Source: Pseudomonas sp. GL-B-19 (GTDB lineage Bacteria > Pseudomonadota > Gammaproteobacteria > Pseudomonadales > Pseudomonadaceae). From it: 64,000 bases of DNA. The position numbers and the translations under genes were made by a program. Of the stretch, positions 1 through 9,936 are shown in pieces. The notes below the pieces were generated by a model. That model was not told where the DNA came from. It saw only the letters and a list, made by a program, of their open reading frames with translations, and did no database searches. Positions within the stretch are counted from its first letter, which is position 1, and each line of letters begins with the position of its first letter. The stretch spans positions 62,001 through 126,000 of the forward strand of contig NZ_JAHBDK010000015.1 of NCBI RefSeq assembly GCF_019956415.1, in the 5' to 3' direction.

Positions 1-1
1 G

Positions 2-235
2 GCGGTGCGAAGCCTGGTGGCCGCCGGTTTGGGCGTGTCGATCCAGCCCGACATGACCTATCGCCCGTGGTCACTGGAGGGCGACATCATCGAAGCACGG
101 CCGATTGCCGACCTGAGCCAGACCCTCGACGTCGGCCTGGCCTGGCGCCGTGGCACCGCGCGCCCGCCGCTGGTGGACCCGTTCCTGACCGTCGCCCGCG
201 AGCAACCTCACGGCGGGCGCAAGCCATCTATTTAA
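2..235 (+). CDS. LysR-family transcriptional regulator, C-terminal fragment
   Basis: Only the last ~77 codons lie in the window; the gene begins upstream. The residues (VAAGLGVSIQPDMTYRP, then a GLAWRRG segment near the end) resemble the final strands of a LysR substrate-binding domain, where a 'V..G.Gi...P' stretch is common. LysR proteins are DNA-binding regulators that usually control an adjacent or divergent gene. Here the next gene runs in the same direction 102 bp downstream, so a role in controlling the aldehyde dehydrogenase locus is possible but only inferred. The helix-turn-helix part cannot be seen. Confidence 0.7.
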   Translation, partial: AVRSLVAAGLGVSIQPDMTYRPWSLEGDIIEARPIADLSQTLDVGLAWRRGTARPPLVDPFLTVAREQPHGGRKPSI

Positions 236-337
236 TCGAACGCCACCTTCAGTATTTAGAATTTGTCGACCTCGGGTCTGCGCACTAGTCTTGATGCATC
301 TATATAAGACGGCCGGGCCCCAGTCACTGGGAGCAGC

Positions 338-1825
338 ATGGCCACACAAGAAAAGAGAACCCGCAAAATGGCTGGCGCGCAGACCCCGTTGTTTACCGCG
401 TTGTTGATCGATGGCGAATTGGTCGCAGGCCAAGGTTTTGTCGAACCGATCCTCAACCCCGCCACCGGGGAAGTGCTGACGCACATCGCCGAAGCCAGCA
501 CCGAGCAAGTCGAAGCCGCCATCCTCGCCGCCCACCGCGCCTTCACCGGTTGGTCGCGGACCACACCGCAGCAACGTTCAAACCTGCTGCTGGACATCGC
601 CAACGCTATCGAAAAACAAGCCGACCTCCTCGCCCGTCTTGAATCCCTGAACTGCGGCAAGCCGTTGCACCTGGCCCGCCAGGACGATTTGAGCGCGACG
701 GTCGATGTGTTCCGCTTCTTCGCGGGCGCCGTGCGTTGCCAGACCGGACAGCTCAGCGGCGAGTACCTGCCGGGCTACACCAGCATGGTGCGTCGCGATC
801 CTATCGGGGTTGTCGCGTCCATCGCGCCGTGGAATTACCCGATCATGATGGCCGCGTGGAAAATCGCCCCGGCCCTCGCCGCCGGCAATACGCTGGTGTT
901 CAAGCCATCCGAACACACGCCGCTGTCGATCCTGGCCCTGGCGCCTGCGCTGACCGAGATCCTGCCGCGCGGCGTGATCAACATTGTTTGCGGTGGCGGT
1001 GAGGGCGTCGGCAGCCATTTGGTCAGTCATCCTAAAGTGCGCATGGTGTCCTTGACCGGGGATATCGTCACCGGGCAAAAAATCCTCCAGGCCGCCGCCA
1101 AAACGTTGAAACGCACGCACCTCGAACTTGGCGGTAAAGCGCCGGTAATCGTTTGCAACGATGCGGACATTCAAGCGGTGGTCGAAGGTGTACGCACTTA
1201 CGGTTACTACAATGCCGGTCAGGATTGCACCGCCGCCTGCCGGATTTATGCGCAGACCGGGATTCATGACCGTTTGGTGGCCGAACTCGGCGCGGCGGTC
1301 AGCAGCCTGCGCTTCGCTGGCAAACGCGATGCCGACAACGAAATCGGGCCGCTGATCAGCACTCGCCAGCGCGACCGCGTAGCCAGTTTCGTCGAACGCG
1401 CCCTCGGTCAGCCGCACATTGAACGGGTGACCGGCGCGGCAGTGCACTCCGGCGCCGGCTTCTATTACCAACCGACGTTGCTGGCCGGTTGCAAGCAGAG
1501 CGATGAGATCGTTCAGCGCGAAGTGTTCGGGCCGGTAGTCACCGTGACCCGTTTCGACGAACTCGAACAAGCGGTGGACTGGGCCAACGACTCCGAATAC
1601 GGCCTCGCCTCCTCGGTCTGGACCCAGAATCTGGACAAGGCGATGCAGGTCGCGGCGCGCTTGCAGTACGGCTGCACCTGGATCAACAGCCATTTCATGC
1701 TGGTCAGCGAAATGCCCCATGGTGGCCTGAAGCGTTCGGGCTACGGCAAAGACTTATCCAGCGATTCGCTCCAGGACTACAGCGTGGTGCGGCACATCAT
1801 GGCGCGCCACGGACAGCATCTCTGA
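338..1825 (+). CDS. Aldehyde dehydrogenase, gamma-aminobutyraldehyde dehydrogenase type (copy 1)
   Basis: NAD(P)-dependent aldehyde dehydrogenase of 495 residues. The active-site cysteine is C297 in [11 protein letters not shown]; the upstream LELGGKAPV carries the general-base glutamate, and PWNYP and KPSE are cofactor-site motifs. It closely resembles the second copy at 6127, and both look like PatD/YdcW enzymes that oxidise 4-aminobutyraldehyde to GABA in putrescine breakdown. The substrate is inferred from the adjacent YdcSTUV-like importer. A GGGAG sits just before the ATG at 338; an in-frame ATG at 368 would give the more usual ~485-residue length, so the extra ten residues are uncertain. 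Confidence 0.85.
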   Translation: MATQEKRTRKMAGAQTPLFTALLIDGELVAGQGFVEPILNPATGEVLTHIAEASTEQVEAAILAAHRAFTGWSRTTPQQRSNLLLDIANAIEKQADLLARLESLNCGKPLHLARQDDLSATVDVFRFFAGAVRCQTGQLSGEYLPGYTSMVRRDPIGVVASIAPWNYPIMMAAWKIAPALAAGNTLVFKPSEHTPLSILALAPALTEILPRGVINIVCGGGEGVGSHLVSHPKVRMVSLTGDIVTGQKILQAAAKTLKRTHLELGGKAPVIVCNDADIQAVVEGVRTYGYYNAGQDCTAACRIYAQTGIHDRLVAELGAAVSSLRFAGKRDADNEIGPLISTRQRDRVASFVERALGQPHIERVTGAAVHSGAGFYYQPTLLAGCKQSDEIVQREVFGPVVTVTRFDELEQAVDWANDSEYGLASSVWTQNLDKAMQVAARLQYGCTWINSHFMLVSEMPHGGLKRSGYGKDLSSDSLQDYSVVRHIMARHGQHL

Positions 1826-1907
1826 CTACGCTAATAACTAGCCGCTAACGGCATGCTTCACCGCGTTCACAACTGCCCCGACCATAATTAAAGAAGAGGG
1901 AATTCCC

Positions 1908-3059
1908 ATGTTCGTGCACAAGACCGCACTGCTCAGTGCAATCACTACCGCGCTGCTGGCGAGTGCCAGTGTCCAGGCCGCCGAACCGCTGAAAGCGGTC
2001 GGTGCTGGCGAAGGTCAGCTGGATATCGTGGCCTGGCCGGGTTACATCGAACGTGGCGAAAGCGACAAGGCCTACGACTGGGTGACCGGTTTCGAGAAGG
2101 AAACCGGCTGCAAGGTCAATGTAAAAACTGCCGCCACCTCCGATGAAATGGTCAGCTTGATGGCCAAGGGCGGTTACGACCTGGTGACCGCGTCGGGCGA
2201 TGCCTCGCTGCGGTTGATCGTGGGCAAGCGTGTACAGCCGATCAACACGGCATTGATCCCGAACTGGAAGAATATCGATCCCCGTCTCAAGGATGGCCCG
2301 TGGTACACCGTCAATAAACAAACCTATGGCACCCCGTATCAGTGGGGCCCGAACGTGTTGATGTACAACACCAACGTGTTCAAGACAGCCCCGACCAGTT
2401 GGGGCGTGGTGTTCGATGCGCAGAACCTACCGGACGGCAAGGCCAACAAGGGCCGTGTTCAGGCTTATGACGGCCCGATCTACATCGCCGATGCGGCGCT
2501 GTATCTGAAGACCACCAAACCGGAATTGGGCATTCAGAACCCGTATGAACTGACCGAAACCCAGTACAAAGCCGTGCTCGATCTGTTGCGCGCCCAGCAA
2601 CCGTTGATCCACCGCTACTGGCACGACACCACGGTGCAGATGAGCGACTTCAAAAACGAAGGCGTGGTCGCGTCCAGCGCCTGGCCGTATCAGGTCAATG
2701 GCCTGATGAACGAGAAGCAGCCGATCGCTTCGACCATCCCGAAAGAAGGCGCCACCGGTTGGGCCGACACCACCATGATGCACGCCGAGGCCAAACACCC
2801 GAACTGCGCTTACAAGTGGATGAACTGGTCGCTGCAACCGAAAGTCCAGGGAGACGTAGCCGCGTGGTTTGGTTCGTTGCCAGCGGTGCCGGCGGCGTGC
2901 ACCGGCAGCGAATTGCTCGGTGCGGAAGGCTGCAAGACCAATGGTTTCGACCAGTTCGAGAAGATCGCCTTCTGGAAAACCCCGCAGGCTGAAGGCGGCA
3001 AGTTCGTGCCGTACAGCCGCTGGACCCAGGATTACATCGCGATTATGGGCGGCCGCTAA
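1908..3059 (+). CDS. ABC transporter periplasmic substrate-binding protein, putrescine/spermidine (YdcS/PotD-like)
   Basis: A 383-residue secreted binding protein. It begins with a Sec signal peptide (MFVHKTALLSAITTALLASASVQA, cleavage after VQA-A around residue 24). The mature part has the PotD/PotF-type opening (LDIVAWPGYIERG), followed by the KVNVKTAATSDEM and GGYDLVTASGD segments of family-1 extracellular solute-binding folds. An AAGAAGAGGGAA ribosome site precedes the ATG. It leads the set binding protein, ATPase, permease, permease, the same order as E. coli ydcSTUV. The ligand is probably a polyamine or related amine, inferred from family and neighbours. Confidence 0.88.
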   Translation: MFVHKTALLSAITTALLASASVQAAEPLKAVGAGEGQLDIVAWPGYIERGESDKAYDWVTGFEKETGCKVNVKTAATSDEMVSLMAKGGYDLVTASGDASLRLIVGKRVQPINTALIPNWKNIDPRLKDGPWYTVNKQTYGTPYQWGPNVLMYNTNVFKTAPTSWGVVFDAQNLPDGKANKGRVQAYDGPIYIADAALYLKTTKPELGIQNPYELTETQYKAVLDLLRAQQPLIHRYWHDTTVQMSDFKNEGVVASSAWPYQVNGLMNEKQPIASTIPKEGATGWADTTMMHAEAKHPNCAYKWMNWSLQPKVQGDVAAWFGSLPAVPAACTGSELLGAEGCKTNGFDQFEKIAFWKTPQAEGGKFVPYSRWTQDYIAIMGGR

Positions 3060-3066
3060 GCCCTCT

Positions 3067-3128
3067 TCGCGAGCAGGCTCGCTCCCACAATTGATCGCAT
3101 ACCAATGTGGGAGCGAGCCTGCTCGCGA
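3067..3128. repeat. REP inverted pair (GAGCGAGCCTGCTCGCGA type)
   Basis: Two 23-nt copies at 3067-3089 and 3106-3128 form a perfect inverted repeat with a 16-nt spacer. This is the common Pseudomonas REP doublet. It lies between the binding-protein gene and the ATPase gene, where the hairpin could protect the upstream mRNA end or lower expression downstream. Confidence 0.9.
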
Positions 3129-3164
3129 TGCTTTTAAAGATTCAGATTTTCGGAGTTCCGCACC

Positions 3165-4202
3165 ATGACGCTTGCAGTCCAGTTCACCAACGTTTCCCGT
3201 CTTTTCGGCGAAGTGAAAGCCGTAGACCGGGTTTCCATCGACATCCAGGACGGCGAGTTTTTCTCCATGCTGGGCCCTTCCGGCTCGGGCAAAACCACCT
3301 GTTTGCGCCTGATCGCCGGTTTCGAACAACCGAGCGCAGGCTCCATCCGAATTCATGGCGAGGAAGCCGCCGGGCTGCCGCCGTATGAGCGTGACGTCAA
3401 TACCGTGTTTCAGGATTACGCCCTGTTCCCACACATGAACGTACTCGACAACGTCGCTTACAGTTTGAAGGTCAAAGGCGTCGGTAAAGCCGAGCGCCAG
3501 AAACGCGCCGAAGAAGCCCTCGACATGGTCGCCCTCGGCGGTTATGGCGAGCGCAAACCGGTGCAACTGTCCGGCGGTCAACGTCAGCGTGTGGCCCTGG
3601 CCCGCGCACTGGTCAACCGCCCGCGCGTGTTGCTGCTCGACGAACCGTTGGGCGCCCTCGACCTGAAACTGCGCGAACAAATGCAGAGCGAGCTGAAGAA
3701 ACTGCAACGCCAGCTCGGCATCACTTTCATCTTCGTCACCCACGACCAGACCGAAGCACTGTCGATGTCGGATCGCGTGGCCGTGTTCAACAAGGGGCGC
3801 ATCGAGCAGGTCGACACGCCGCGTAACCTCTACATGAAACCGGCGACGACCTTTGTCGCGGAATTCGTCGGCACCTCCAATGTGATTCGCGGCGATCTGG
3901 CGAAGCAGTTGAGCGGCAACCCGCAACCGTTTTCGATTCGCCCGGAACATGTGCGATTCGCCGAAGGACCGCTGGCCAGCCACGAGATCGAAGTCAGCGG
4001 TTTACTGCACGACATCCAGTACCAGGGCAGCGCTACTCGATACGAGATGAAACTGGAAAACGGCCAGACCCTGAACATCAGCCAGGCCAACAATCAATGG
4101 CTGGACACCAGCGCCCAGCACCAGACCGGGCAACGCATCAGCGCACGCTGGGCACGGGAAGCGATGATCCCGTTGCACGACACTGTTGCCGGCGGGGTGT
4201 GA
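3165..4202 (+). CDS. ABC transporter ATP-binding protein, polyamine type (YdcT/PotA-like)
   Basis: A 345-residue cytoplasmic ATPase. Walker A is GPSGSGKTT (around residue 39), the ABC signature is LSGGQRQRVALARAL, Walker B is VLLLDEPLGALD, and the switch histidine is in FVTHDQTEA. The C-terminal ~100 residues match a TOBE-type regulatory domain (SIRPEHVRF, then a beta-rich tail). It powers import by the two permeases that follow. The stop codon (TGA) is followed after one base by the ATG of the first permease, so these genes are co-translated. Confidence 0.93.
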   Translation: MTLAVQFTNVSRLFGEVKAVDRVSIDIQDGEFFSMLGPSGSGKTTCLRLIAGFEQPSAGSIRIHGEEAAGLPPYERDVNTVFQDYALFPHMNVLDNVAYSLKVKGVGKAERQKRAEEALDMVALGGYGERKPVQLSGGQRQRVALARALVNRPRVLLLDEPLGALDLKLREQMQSELKKLQRQLGITFIFVTHDQTEALSMSDRVAVFNKGRIEQVDTPRNLYMKPATTFVAEFVGTSNVIRGDLAKQLSGNPQPFSIRPEHVRFAEGPLASHEIEVSGLLHDIQYQGSATRYEMKLENGQTLNISQANNQWLDTSAQHQTGQRISARWAREAMIPLHDTVAGGV

Positions 4203-4203
4203 G

Positions 4204-5151
4204 ATGAACACCGCGGCTATCCCTCAAACTCCAGCCAGCGGTTCGCCATTGCGCAGGTTTTCCAATCTGCTGTATCGCCGGCCCAACCTGTACCTGTCGA
4301 TGCTGCTGGTGCCGCCGCTGCTGTGGTTCGGCGCGATCTATCTTGGCTCGTTGTTGGTTCTGTTGTGGCAAGGTTTTTACACCTTCGATGACTTCACCAT
4401 GGCGGTCACGCCTGACCTGACCCTGGCGAACTTTACCGCGCTGTTCCAGCCGTCGAACTTCGACATCATCCTGCGCACCTTGAGCATGGCTGTGGTCGTC
4501 TCCATCGCCAGTGCCATCGTCGCGTTCCCGATTGCCTACTACATGGCGCGCTACACCACCGGCAAGACCAAGGCGTTTTTCTACATCGCCGTGATGATGC
4601 CGATGTGGGCCAGTTACATCGTCAAGGCGTATGCCTGGACCTTGCTGTTGGCCAAGGGCGGCGTCGCGCAGTGGTTCGTTCAGCACTTGGGACTGGAGCC
4701 GGTGTTGCAGTTCGTGCTGGGCATTCCGGGCGTGGGCGGCAGCACCTTGTCGACCTCGCACCTGGGGCGCTTCATGGTGTTCGTCTACATCTGGCTGCCG
4801 TTCATGATCCTGCCGATTCAGGCATCGCTGGAACGTCTCCCGCCGTCCCTGTTGCAGGCATCGGCCGACCTGGGTGCCAAACCGCACCAGACTTTCATGC
4901 AGGTGATTCTGCCGTTGTCGATTCCGGGCATTGCCGCCGGTTCGATCTTCACCTTTTCGCTGACCCTGGGCGACTTCATCGTGCCGCAACTGGTGGGCCC
5001 GCCGGGCTACTTCGTTGGCAGCATGGTGTACGCCCAGCAAGGTGCGATCGGCAACATGCCGATGGCCGCCGCGTTCACGCTGGTGCCGATTGTGTTGATC
5101 GCCATTTACCTGACTATCGTTAAACGACTGGGGGCCTTCGATGCACTCTGA
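4204..5151 (+). CDS. ABC transporter inner-membrane permease (YdcU/PotB-like)
   Basis: A 315-residue permease with about six membrane helices. The EAA loop that docks to the ATPase appears as [27 protein letters not shown]. The ATG at 4204 follows the ATPase stop directly; a longer reading from 4186 would run into the ATPase gene and lacks support. It is paired with the permease at 5141, with which it overlaps by 11 bp. By analogy with PotB/YdcU it forms half of the translocation channel. Confidence 0.92.
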   Translation: MNTAAIPQTPASGSPLRRFSNLLYRRPNLYLSMLLVPPLLWFGAIYLGSLLVLLWQGFYTFDDFTMAVTPDLTLANFTALFQPSNFDIILRTLSMAVVVSIASAIVAFPIAYYMARYTTGKTKAFFYIAVMMPMWASYIVKAYAWTLLLAKGGVAQWFVQHLGLEPVLQFVLGIPGVGGSTLSTSHLGRFMVFVYIWLPFMILPIQASLERLPPSLLQASADLGAKPHQTFMQVILPLSIPGIAAGSIFTFSLTLGDFIVPQLVGPPGYFVGSMVYAQQGAIGNMPMAAAFTLVPIVLIAIYLTIVKRLGAFDAL

Positions 5152-5950
5152 AAAGGCTTCATTAGGGCTAAAAATAGCGGCCTGGGGCGGGTTGGTGTTT
5201 CTGCACTTCCCGATCCTGATCATCTTCCTGTACGCCTTCAACACCGAAGACGCAGCGTTCAGCTTTCCACCCAAGGGTTTCACCCTGAAGTGGATCGGCG
5301 TGGCGTTCTCGCGGCCGGACGTGCTGGAAGCGATCAAGCTCTCGCTGCAGATCGCCTCCGTCGCGACCTTGATTGCCATGGTCCTTGGCACGCTCGCCTC
5401 GGCGGCGTTGTACCGCCGGGATTTCTTCGGCAAGCAAGGCATCTCGCTGATGCTGATCCTGCCGATTGCGTTGCCGGGGATCATCACCGGGATCGCATTG
5501 CTGGCGACCTTCAAGACATTGGGGGTCGAGCCGGGGATGTTCACCATCATCGTCGGTCACGCGACCTTCTGCGTGGTGATCGTCTACAACAACGTCATCG
5601 CCCGTTTGCGTCGTACTTCGCACAGTTTGATCGAAGCTTCGATGGACCTTGGCGCCGATGGCTGGCAGACCTTCCGATACATCATCCTGCCGAACCTTGG
5701 CTCGGCGTTGCTGGCCGGCGGCATGCTCGCGTTTGCGCTGTCGTTCGACGAAATCATCGTCACCACTTTCACCGCCGGCCATGAACGCACCTTGCCGCTG
5801 TGGCTGCTCAACCAACTCAGCCGCCCACGGGACGTGCCGGTGACCAACGTCGTCGCGATGCTGGTAATGATCGTGACCATGCTGCCGATCCTCGGTGCCT
5901 ATTACCTGACCCGGGGTGGCGAGAGTGTTGCGGGCAGTGGCGGTAAGTAA
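5141..5950 (+). CDS. ABC transporter inner-membrane permease (YdcV/PotC-like)
   Basis: A 269-residue second permease subunit, about six membrane segments, with an EAA loop ([22 protein letters not shown]). It starts inside the end of the first permease (11-bp overlap), indicating translational coupling. [12 protein letters not shown] near the end is characteristic of PotC-type permeases. With the preceding three genes it makes a complete importer. Confidence 0.92.
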   Translation: MHSEKASLGLKIAAWGGLVFLHFPILIIFLYAFNTEDAAFSFPPKGFTLKWIGVAFSRPDVLEAIKLSLQIASVATLIAMVLGTLASAALYRRDFFGKQGISLMLILPIALPGIITGIALLATFKTLGVEPGMFTIIVGHATFCVVIVYNNVIARLRRTSHSLIEASMDLGADGWQTFRYIILPNLGSALLAGGMLAFALSFDEIIVTTFTAGHERTLPLWLLNQLSRPRDVPVTNVVAMLVMIVTMLPILGAYYLTRGGESVAGSGGK

Positions 5951-5984
5951 CTGACAACCCTTTCTTACTGTGGAAATGGGCTTG

Positions 5985-6074
5985 TGTAGGAGCTGGCTTG
6001 CCAGCGAATGCGGTGGATCAGCCAACATCGTTGTTGAATATGATGCCCCCTTCGCTGGCAAGCCAGATCCTACA
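5985..6074. repeat. REP inverted pair (GCTGGCTTGCCAGC type)
   Basis: TGTAGGAGCTGGCTTGCCAGCGA at 5985-6007 is mirrored at 6052-6074 with one mismatch. This is a second REP family, differing from the GAGCGAGCC type at 3067. It separates the transporter from the second dehydrogenase gene. Confidence 0.85.
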
Positions 6075-6126
6075 AGGAACCGGTTTCCACAGAGAACAAA
6101 CAACAGTTCCGAAGAGGACAAATGCC

Positions 6127-7551
6127 ATGCAAACCAAACTCTTGATCAACGGCCAACTGATTGACGGCGAAGGCCCCGCCCAACCTGTGTTCAACCCGGC
6201 CCTCGGTAGCGTGTTGGTGGAAATCAACGAAGCCAGCGAAGCCCAGGTCGATGCTGCCGTCCGTGCTGCCGACAGTGCCTTTGAAGGCTGGTCGCAAACC
6301 CCGCCGAAAGAACGCTCGCTGCTGCTGCTAAAACTCGCCGACGCGATCGAAACCCATGGCGAAGAGCTGGCGAAACTGGAATCGGACAACTGCGGCAAAC
6401 CCTACAGCGCCGCGCTGAACGACGAGATCCCGGCGATTGCCGACGTGTTCCGTTTCTTCGCTGGTGCCAGCCGTTGCATGAGTGGCTCAGCCGGTGGCGA
6501 GTACCTGCCGGGCCACACCTCGATGATCCGCCGCGACCCGGTCGGAGTGATTGCCTCCATCGCACCGTGGAACTACCCGCTGATGATGGTCGCCTGGAAA
6601 ATCGCCCCGGCCCTGGCCGCCGGTAATACCGTGGTGCTCAAGCCGTCGGAACAAACCCCGCTGACCGCCCTGCGCCTGGCTGAACTGGCGTCGGACATCT
6701 TCCCGGCTGGTGTACTCAACCTGGTGTTTGGCCGTGGTCCTAGCGTGGGCAGCCCGCTGGTGAACCACCCGAAAGTACGCATGGTGTCGCTGACCGGCTC
6801 GATTGCCACCGGTTCCAACATCATTTCCAGCACCGCCGAAAGCGTCAAACGCATGCACATGGAACTGGGCGGCAAAGCCCCGGTGATCATCTTCGACGAC
6901 GCCGACATCGATGCAGCCGTGGAAGGCATCCGCACCTTCGGTTTCTACAACGCAGGCCAGGATTGTACCGCCGCGTGCCGCATCTATGCGCAGGCCGGCA
7001 TCTACGAAAAATTCGTCGAGAAGCTCGGCGAGGCGGTCAGCAGCATCAAGTATGGCGTGCAGGATGATCCGTCGACCGAACTGGGGCCGCTGATCACCGC
7101 GCAACACCGCGACCGTGTGGCCGGTTTTGTCGAGCGCGCCATCGCGCAACCGCACATTCGCTTGATCACCGGTGGCAAGGCCGTGGACGGCAATGGTTAC
7201 TTCTTCGAGCCGACCGTATTGGCCGATGCTCAGCAAGATGACGAAATCGTTCGCCGTGAGGTGTTCGGGCCGGTGGTTTCCGTCACGAAGTTCACCGATG
7301 AAGCGCAGGTGCTGGGCTGGGCCAACGATTCGGACTATGGGCTGGCGTCGTCGATCTGGACCTCGGACGTCGGTCGCGCGCATCGCCTGTCGGCGCGGCT
7401 GCATTACGGCTGCACGTGGGTGAACACGCACTTCATGCTCGTCAGCGAAATGCCGCATGGCGGCCAGAAACTGTCCGGTTATGGCAAAGACATGTCGATG
7501 TACGGGCTGGAGGACTACACCGTCGTCCGGCATGTGATGTTCAAGCATTAA
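6127..7551 (+). CDS. patD: Gamma-aminobutyraldehyde dehydrogenase (PatD/YdcW-like, copy 2)
   Basis: A 474-residue aldehyde dehydrogenase; the length equals E. coli PatD. The catalytic cysteine is C280 in [11 protein letters not shown], with MELGGKAPV (general-base Glu), APWNYP and KPSEQTP. It probably oxidises 4-aminobutyraldehyde from putrescine to GABA with NAD+. I chose the ATG at 6127, preceded by a GAAGAGGA ribosome site; the longer frame from 5998 would read through the REP element. A paralogue lies at 338, so the importer is bracketed by two copies. Which copy serves which aldehyde cannot be told from sequence alone. Confidence 0.87.
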   Translation: MQTKLLINGQLIDGEGPAQPVFNPALGSVLVEINEASEAQVDAAVRAADSAFEGWSQTPPKERSLLLLKLADAIETHGEELAKLESDNCGKPYSAALNDEIPAIADVFRFFAGASRCMSGSAGGEYLPGHTSMIRRDPVGVIASIAPWNYPLMMVAWKIAPALAAGNTVVLKPSEQTPLTALRLAELASDIFPAGVLNLVFGRGPSVGSPLVNHPKVRMVSLTGSIATGSNIISSTAESVKRMHMELGGKAPVIIFDDADIDAAVEGIRTFGFYNAGQDCTAACRIYAQAGIYEKFVEKLGEAVSSIKYGVQDDPSTELGPLITAQHRDRVAGFVERAIAQPHIRLITGGKAVDGNGYFFEPTVLADAQQDDEIVRREVFGPVVSVTKFTDEAQVLGWANDSDYGLASSIWTSDVGRAHRLSARLHYGCTWVNTHFMLVSEMPHGGQKLSGYGKDMSMYGLEDYTVVRHVMFKH

Positions 7552-7556
7552 AAGCT

Positions 7557-7622
7557 TCGCTGGCAACCCAGCTCCTACACGGATTGCGCTGAACTTGTAG
7601 GAGCCGGGCTTGCCCGCGATGG
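7557..7622. repeat. Degenerate REP pair
   Basis: TTCGCTGGCAACCCAGCTCCTACA is followed, inverted, by TTGTAGGAGCCGGGCTTGCCCGCGA. The arms are related but imperfect, mixing two REP sub-types. The remaining leader up to 7778 contains a TTTCGG-ACAT-CCGAAA dyad at about 7734-7749, whose role is unknown. Confidence 0.7.
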
Positions 7623-7778
7623 CCTCACCGCTACATCAAGGAAGAAACCGGCACCAGGCACCACCCAGGTTCCACCCCAAAGAAGTCAAAACAATAACCA
7701 CCGATCCGGGCAGCGCCTCACGGCCCTGCCACGGTTTCGGACATCCGAAATCTGCCGATTTTCCGGAGCTGACACACC

Positions 7779-9263
7779 ATGGAAACAACACCTGAACTCG
7801 CTGTAGCCGTCGCCGACAGCGACACCGAGCAGTTACGCAAGCTGGGTTACACGTCGAACTTCAATCGCAGCATGAGCCTGTGGGAAAACTTCGCCCTGGG
7901 CTTCACCTATCTCTCCCCGGTTGTAGGGGTTTATACCCTCTTCGGCCTGTGCCTCGCCGCTGGCGGGCCACCGATGTTCTGGGCTTATTTACTGGTCGGT
8001 TGTGGCCAGTTGCTGGTGTGCCTGATCTTCGGTGAAGTGGTTTCGCAGTTCCCGATTTCCGGTGGCGTCTACCCATGGGCTCGCCGCTTGGTGGGCAAAC
8101 GCTGGGCGTGGATGGTCGGCTGGATCTACTCCATCGCCCTGTGCGTGACCATCGCCGCCGTTGCAGTGGGTGCCGGTCCGTACCTGGCGGCCATGATGGG
8201 CTTCGAACCGAGCAACAACACCAACATCATCATCGCTCTGTTCCTGACGCTGTTCGCCACCCTGGTCAACCTCAGCGGCACCAAGGTGCTCGCGCGCATC
8301 GCCATGTTCGGCTTTCTGTGTGAACTGGTCGGCGCGGTGATCGTCGGCGTTTACCTGCTGGTCTTCGAGCGTCATCAACCGCTCAGCGTGTTGTTCAACA
8401 CCTTCGACATCAGCGTCGACGGCTCATACTTGCCAGCCTTCCTCACGGCTTCGCTGGCGGGGATGTTCCTGTACTACGGCTTCGAGGCCTGTGGCGATGT
8501 GGCCGAGGAAACCCCGAACCCCAGCAAGAAAATCCCGGTGGCCATGCGCATGACCATCTACATCGGCGGCATCGCGGCAATGTTCGCTTGCCTGGCGCTG
8601 ATCCTCGCTGTGCCGGATATGCAAGCTGTCATCAACGGCACTGACAAGGACCCGGTCACCACCATCCTCAACAACGCCTTCGGCCCGGTCGGTTCGAAAG
8701 TGGTGATGGGCGTGGTGATGATTTCCTTCATCTCCTGCGTCATCAGCCTGCAAGCGGCGGCGAGTCGCCTACTGTATTCCTACGCGCGTGACGAAATGGT
8801 CATTGGCAGTTCACTGCTGAAAAAGATCTCGCCTGCTACTCAGGTGCCGGTGGCGGCGCTGTTCGTGTCCGGTGTCCTGCCGGCGCTGATCATCATCCTC
8901 GGCTTCTTCCTGCAAGACGCCGTCGCAACCATCGTCAGCTTCGCGGCGATCGGCATCTACCTGGCCTTCCAGATGATCGTCCTCGGAGCACTTTATGCCC
9001 GGATGAAAGGCTGGAAACCAAGCGGCAAATTCACCCTCGGTGCGTGGGGCTGGCTGGTGAACATCGGCGCGCTGGTCTACGGCGTCGGCGCGATTATCAA
9101 CATGGCATGGCCGCGCACGCCGGATGCGGCGTGGTACATCAACTACGCCATGGTGTTGAGCACTGCGATCGTGATTGGCTTGGGGTTGTTGTACATGTGG
9201 ATTGCCAAGCCGTATGACCATGGCATGGCGCCTGCGGGGGATGCGTGGAAGGTTAGTCGGTAA
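7779..9263 (+). CDS. APC-superfamily amino acid/polyamine permease
   Basis: A 494-residue inner-membrane transporter with about 12 hydrophobic segments. Near the start, GFTYLSPVVGVYTLFG and SQFPISGGVYPWARRLVG resemble the consensus amphipathic region of APC permeases of the GABA/choline (BAT1/GabP/UGA4-like) branch. FYGFEACGDVAEETPNPSKKIPVAM is also typical of that branch. Position beside the aminobutyraldehyde dehydrogenases suggests GABA, putrescine or a similar amine as substrate, which is inference. It is followed by a hairpin at 9275. Confidence 0.85.
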   Translation: METTPELAVAVADSDTEQLRKLGYTSNFNRSMSLWENFALGFTYLSPVVGVYTLFGLCLAAGGPPMFWAYLLVGCGQLLVCLIFGEVVSQFPISGGVYPWARRLVGKRWAWMVGWIYSIALCVTIAAVAVGAGPYLAAMMGFEPSNNTNIIIALFLTLFATLVNLSGTKVLARIAMFGFLCELVGAVIVGVYLLVFERHQPLSVLFNTFDISVDGSYLPAFLTASLAGMFLYYGFEACGDVAEETPNPSKKIPVAMRMTIYIGGIAAMFACLALILAVPDMQAVINGTDKDPVTTILNNAFGPVGSKVVMGVVMISFISCVISLQAAASRLLYSYARDEMVIGSSLLKKISPATQVPVAALFVSGVLPALIIILGFFLQDAVATIVSFAAIGIYLAFQMIVLGALYARMKGWKPSGKFTLGAWGWLVNIGALVYGVGAIINMAWPRTPDAAWYINYAMVLSTAIVIGLGLLYMWIAKPYDHGMAPAGDAWKVSR

Positions 9264-9274
9264 AGATACTTTCT

Positions 9275-9296
9275 CAGCCCGCAGCGATGCGGGCTG
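9275..9296. terminator. Hairpin between convergent permease and RloB genes
   Basis: A 9-bp perfect stem CAGCCCGCA/TGCGGGCTG with a 4-nt loop. It sits between two convergent genes. No U-tract follows on either strand, so termination is plausible but not certain. Confidence 0.55.
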
Positions 9297-9307
9297 GGTT
9301 GGTGGTG

Positions 9308-9934
9308 TTAAATCGGTTGAGGTTTGGAGAGCCTTTCAAACTCGTCCATCAGTAGATGGATTTCAGTGCTCGGGTTGGCTTCGCCGCTAATGGCGACATC
9401 CTCGATAATCTTTGGCGCTAAAGCTCTTGCCCTTTGAAATGGCTCCCCCAAGAGTTTGGCGAAATAGTTGATGTCTTCGCCCTTCTCATACTTATCCATG
9501 TTGGGCTTTTCTCTGAGGCTCTTGGCTACCAAGTCGCCTGGAGAGCGCTTGCCGACCGCACGGAAAGGCTTTCGATTGAACCCGAAATGCAGAAGAAGCC
9601 AAAACTCAAAGCAGGGATATGAAGCAATGACTTTGATTTTCGGATGCGGCCTCGCCAGATTGATTGCTCGTTCAAAACACAAATGCGTATCGCGATCCAA
9701 GGCGCAAAACACCTTGTCGAATCCTTTCTGACGGGCGATGGCTGTTTTTACAATGCCACTCGGGTGTGTGATGCCGCAGTGGGCAATTTCCACTAGAGCA
9801 TTGGCGCGAAAATGAAATGCGGCCTCTTCCAAATATCGTTTTCCTGACTTGCTGTCTTCACAGAGAATCAGCACTTTGGGTTGAGGCTTGAACCGGGGTG
9901 CCTTTCGATCAAACAGCCGTATCGAACGCGCCAT
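9308..9934 (-). CDS. rloB: RloB-family TOPRIM-fold putative nuclease (AbiLii-like)
   Basis: A 208-residue protein. VLILCEDSKSGKRYLE supplies an acidic residue E26 after a hydrophobic strand, and KVFCALDRDTH supplies the D80-x-D82 pair; together these are the TOPRIM/OLD-type metal-binding residues. SYPCFEFWLLLHF (106-118) is the conserved RloB block. In lactococcal AbiL and in Campylobacter RloAB, a RloB protein pairs with an AAA ATPase; AbiL acts as an abortive-infection phage defence. The ATG at 9934 lies 2 nt past the stop of the ATPase gene (an in-frame TTG at 9940 overlaps it), so the two are translationally coupled. Target and trigger are unknown. Confidence 0.82.
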   Translation of the reverse strand: MARSIRLFDRKAPRFKPQPKVLILCEDSKSGKRYLEEAAFHFRANALVEIAHCGITHPSGIVKTAIARQKGFDKVFCALDRDTHLCFERAINLARPHPKIKVIASYPCFEFWLLLHFGFNRKPFRAVGKRSPGDLVAKSLREKPNMDKYEKGEDINYFAKLLGEPFQRARALAPKIIEDVAISGEANPSTEIHLLMDEFERLSKPQPI

Positions 9935-9936
9935 GA

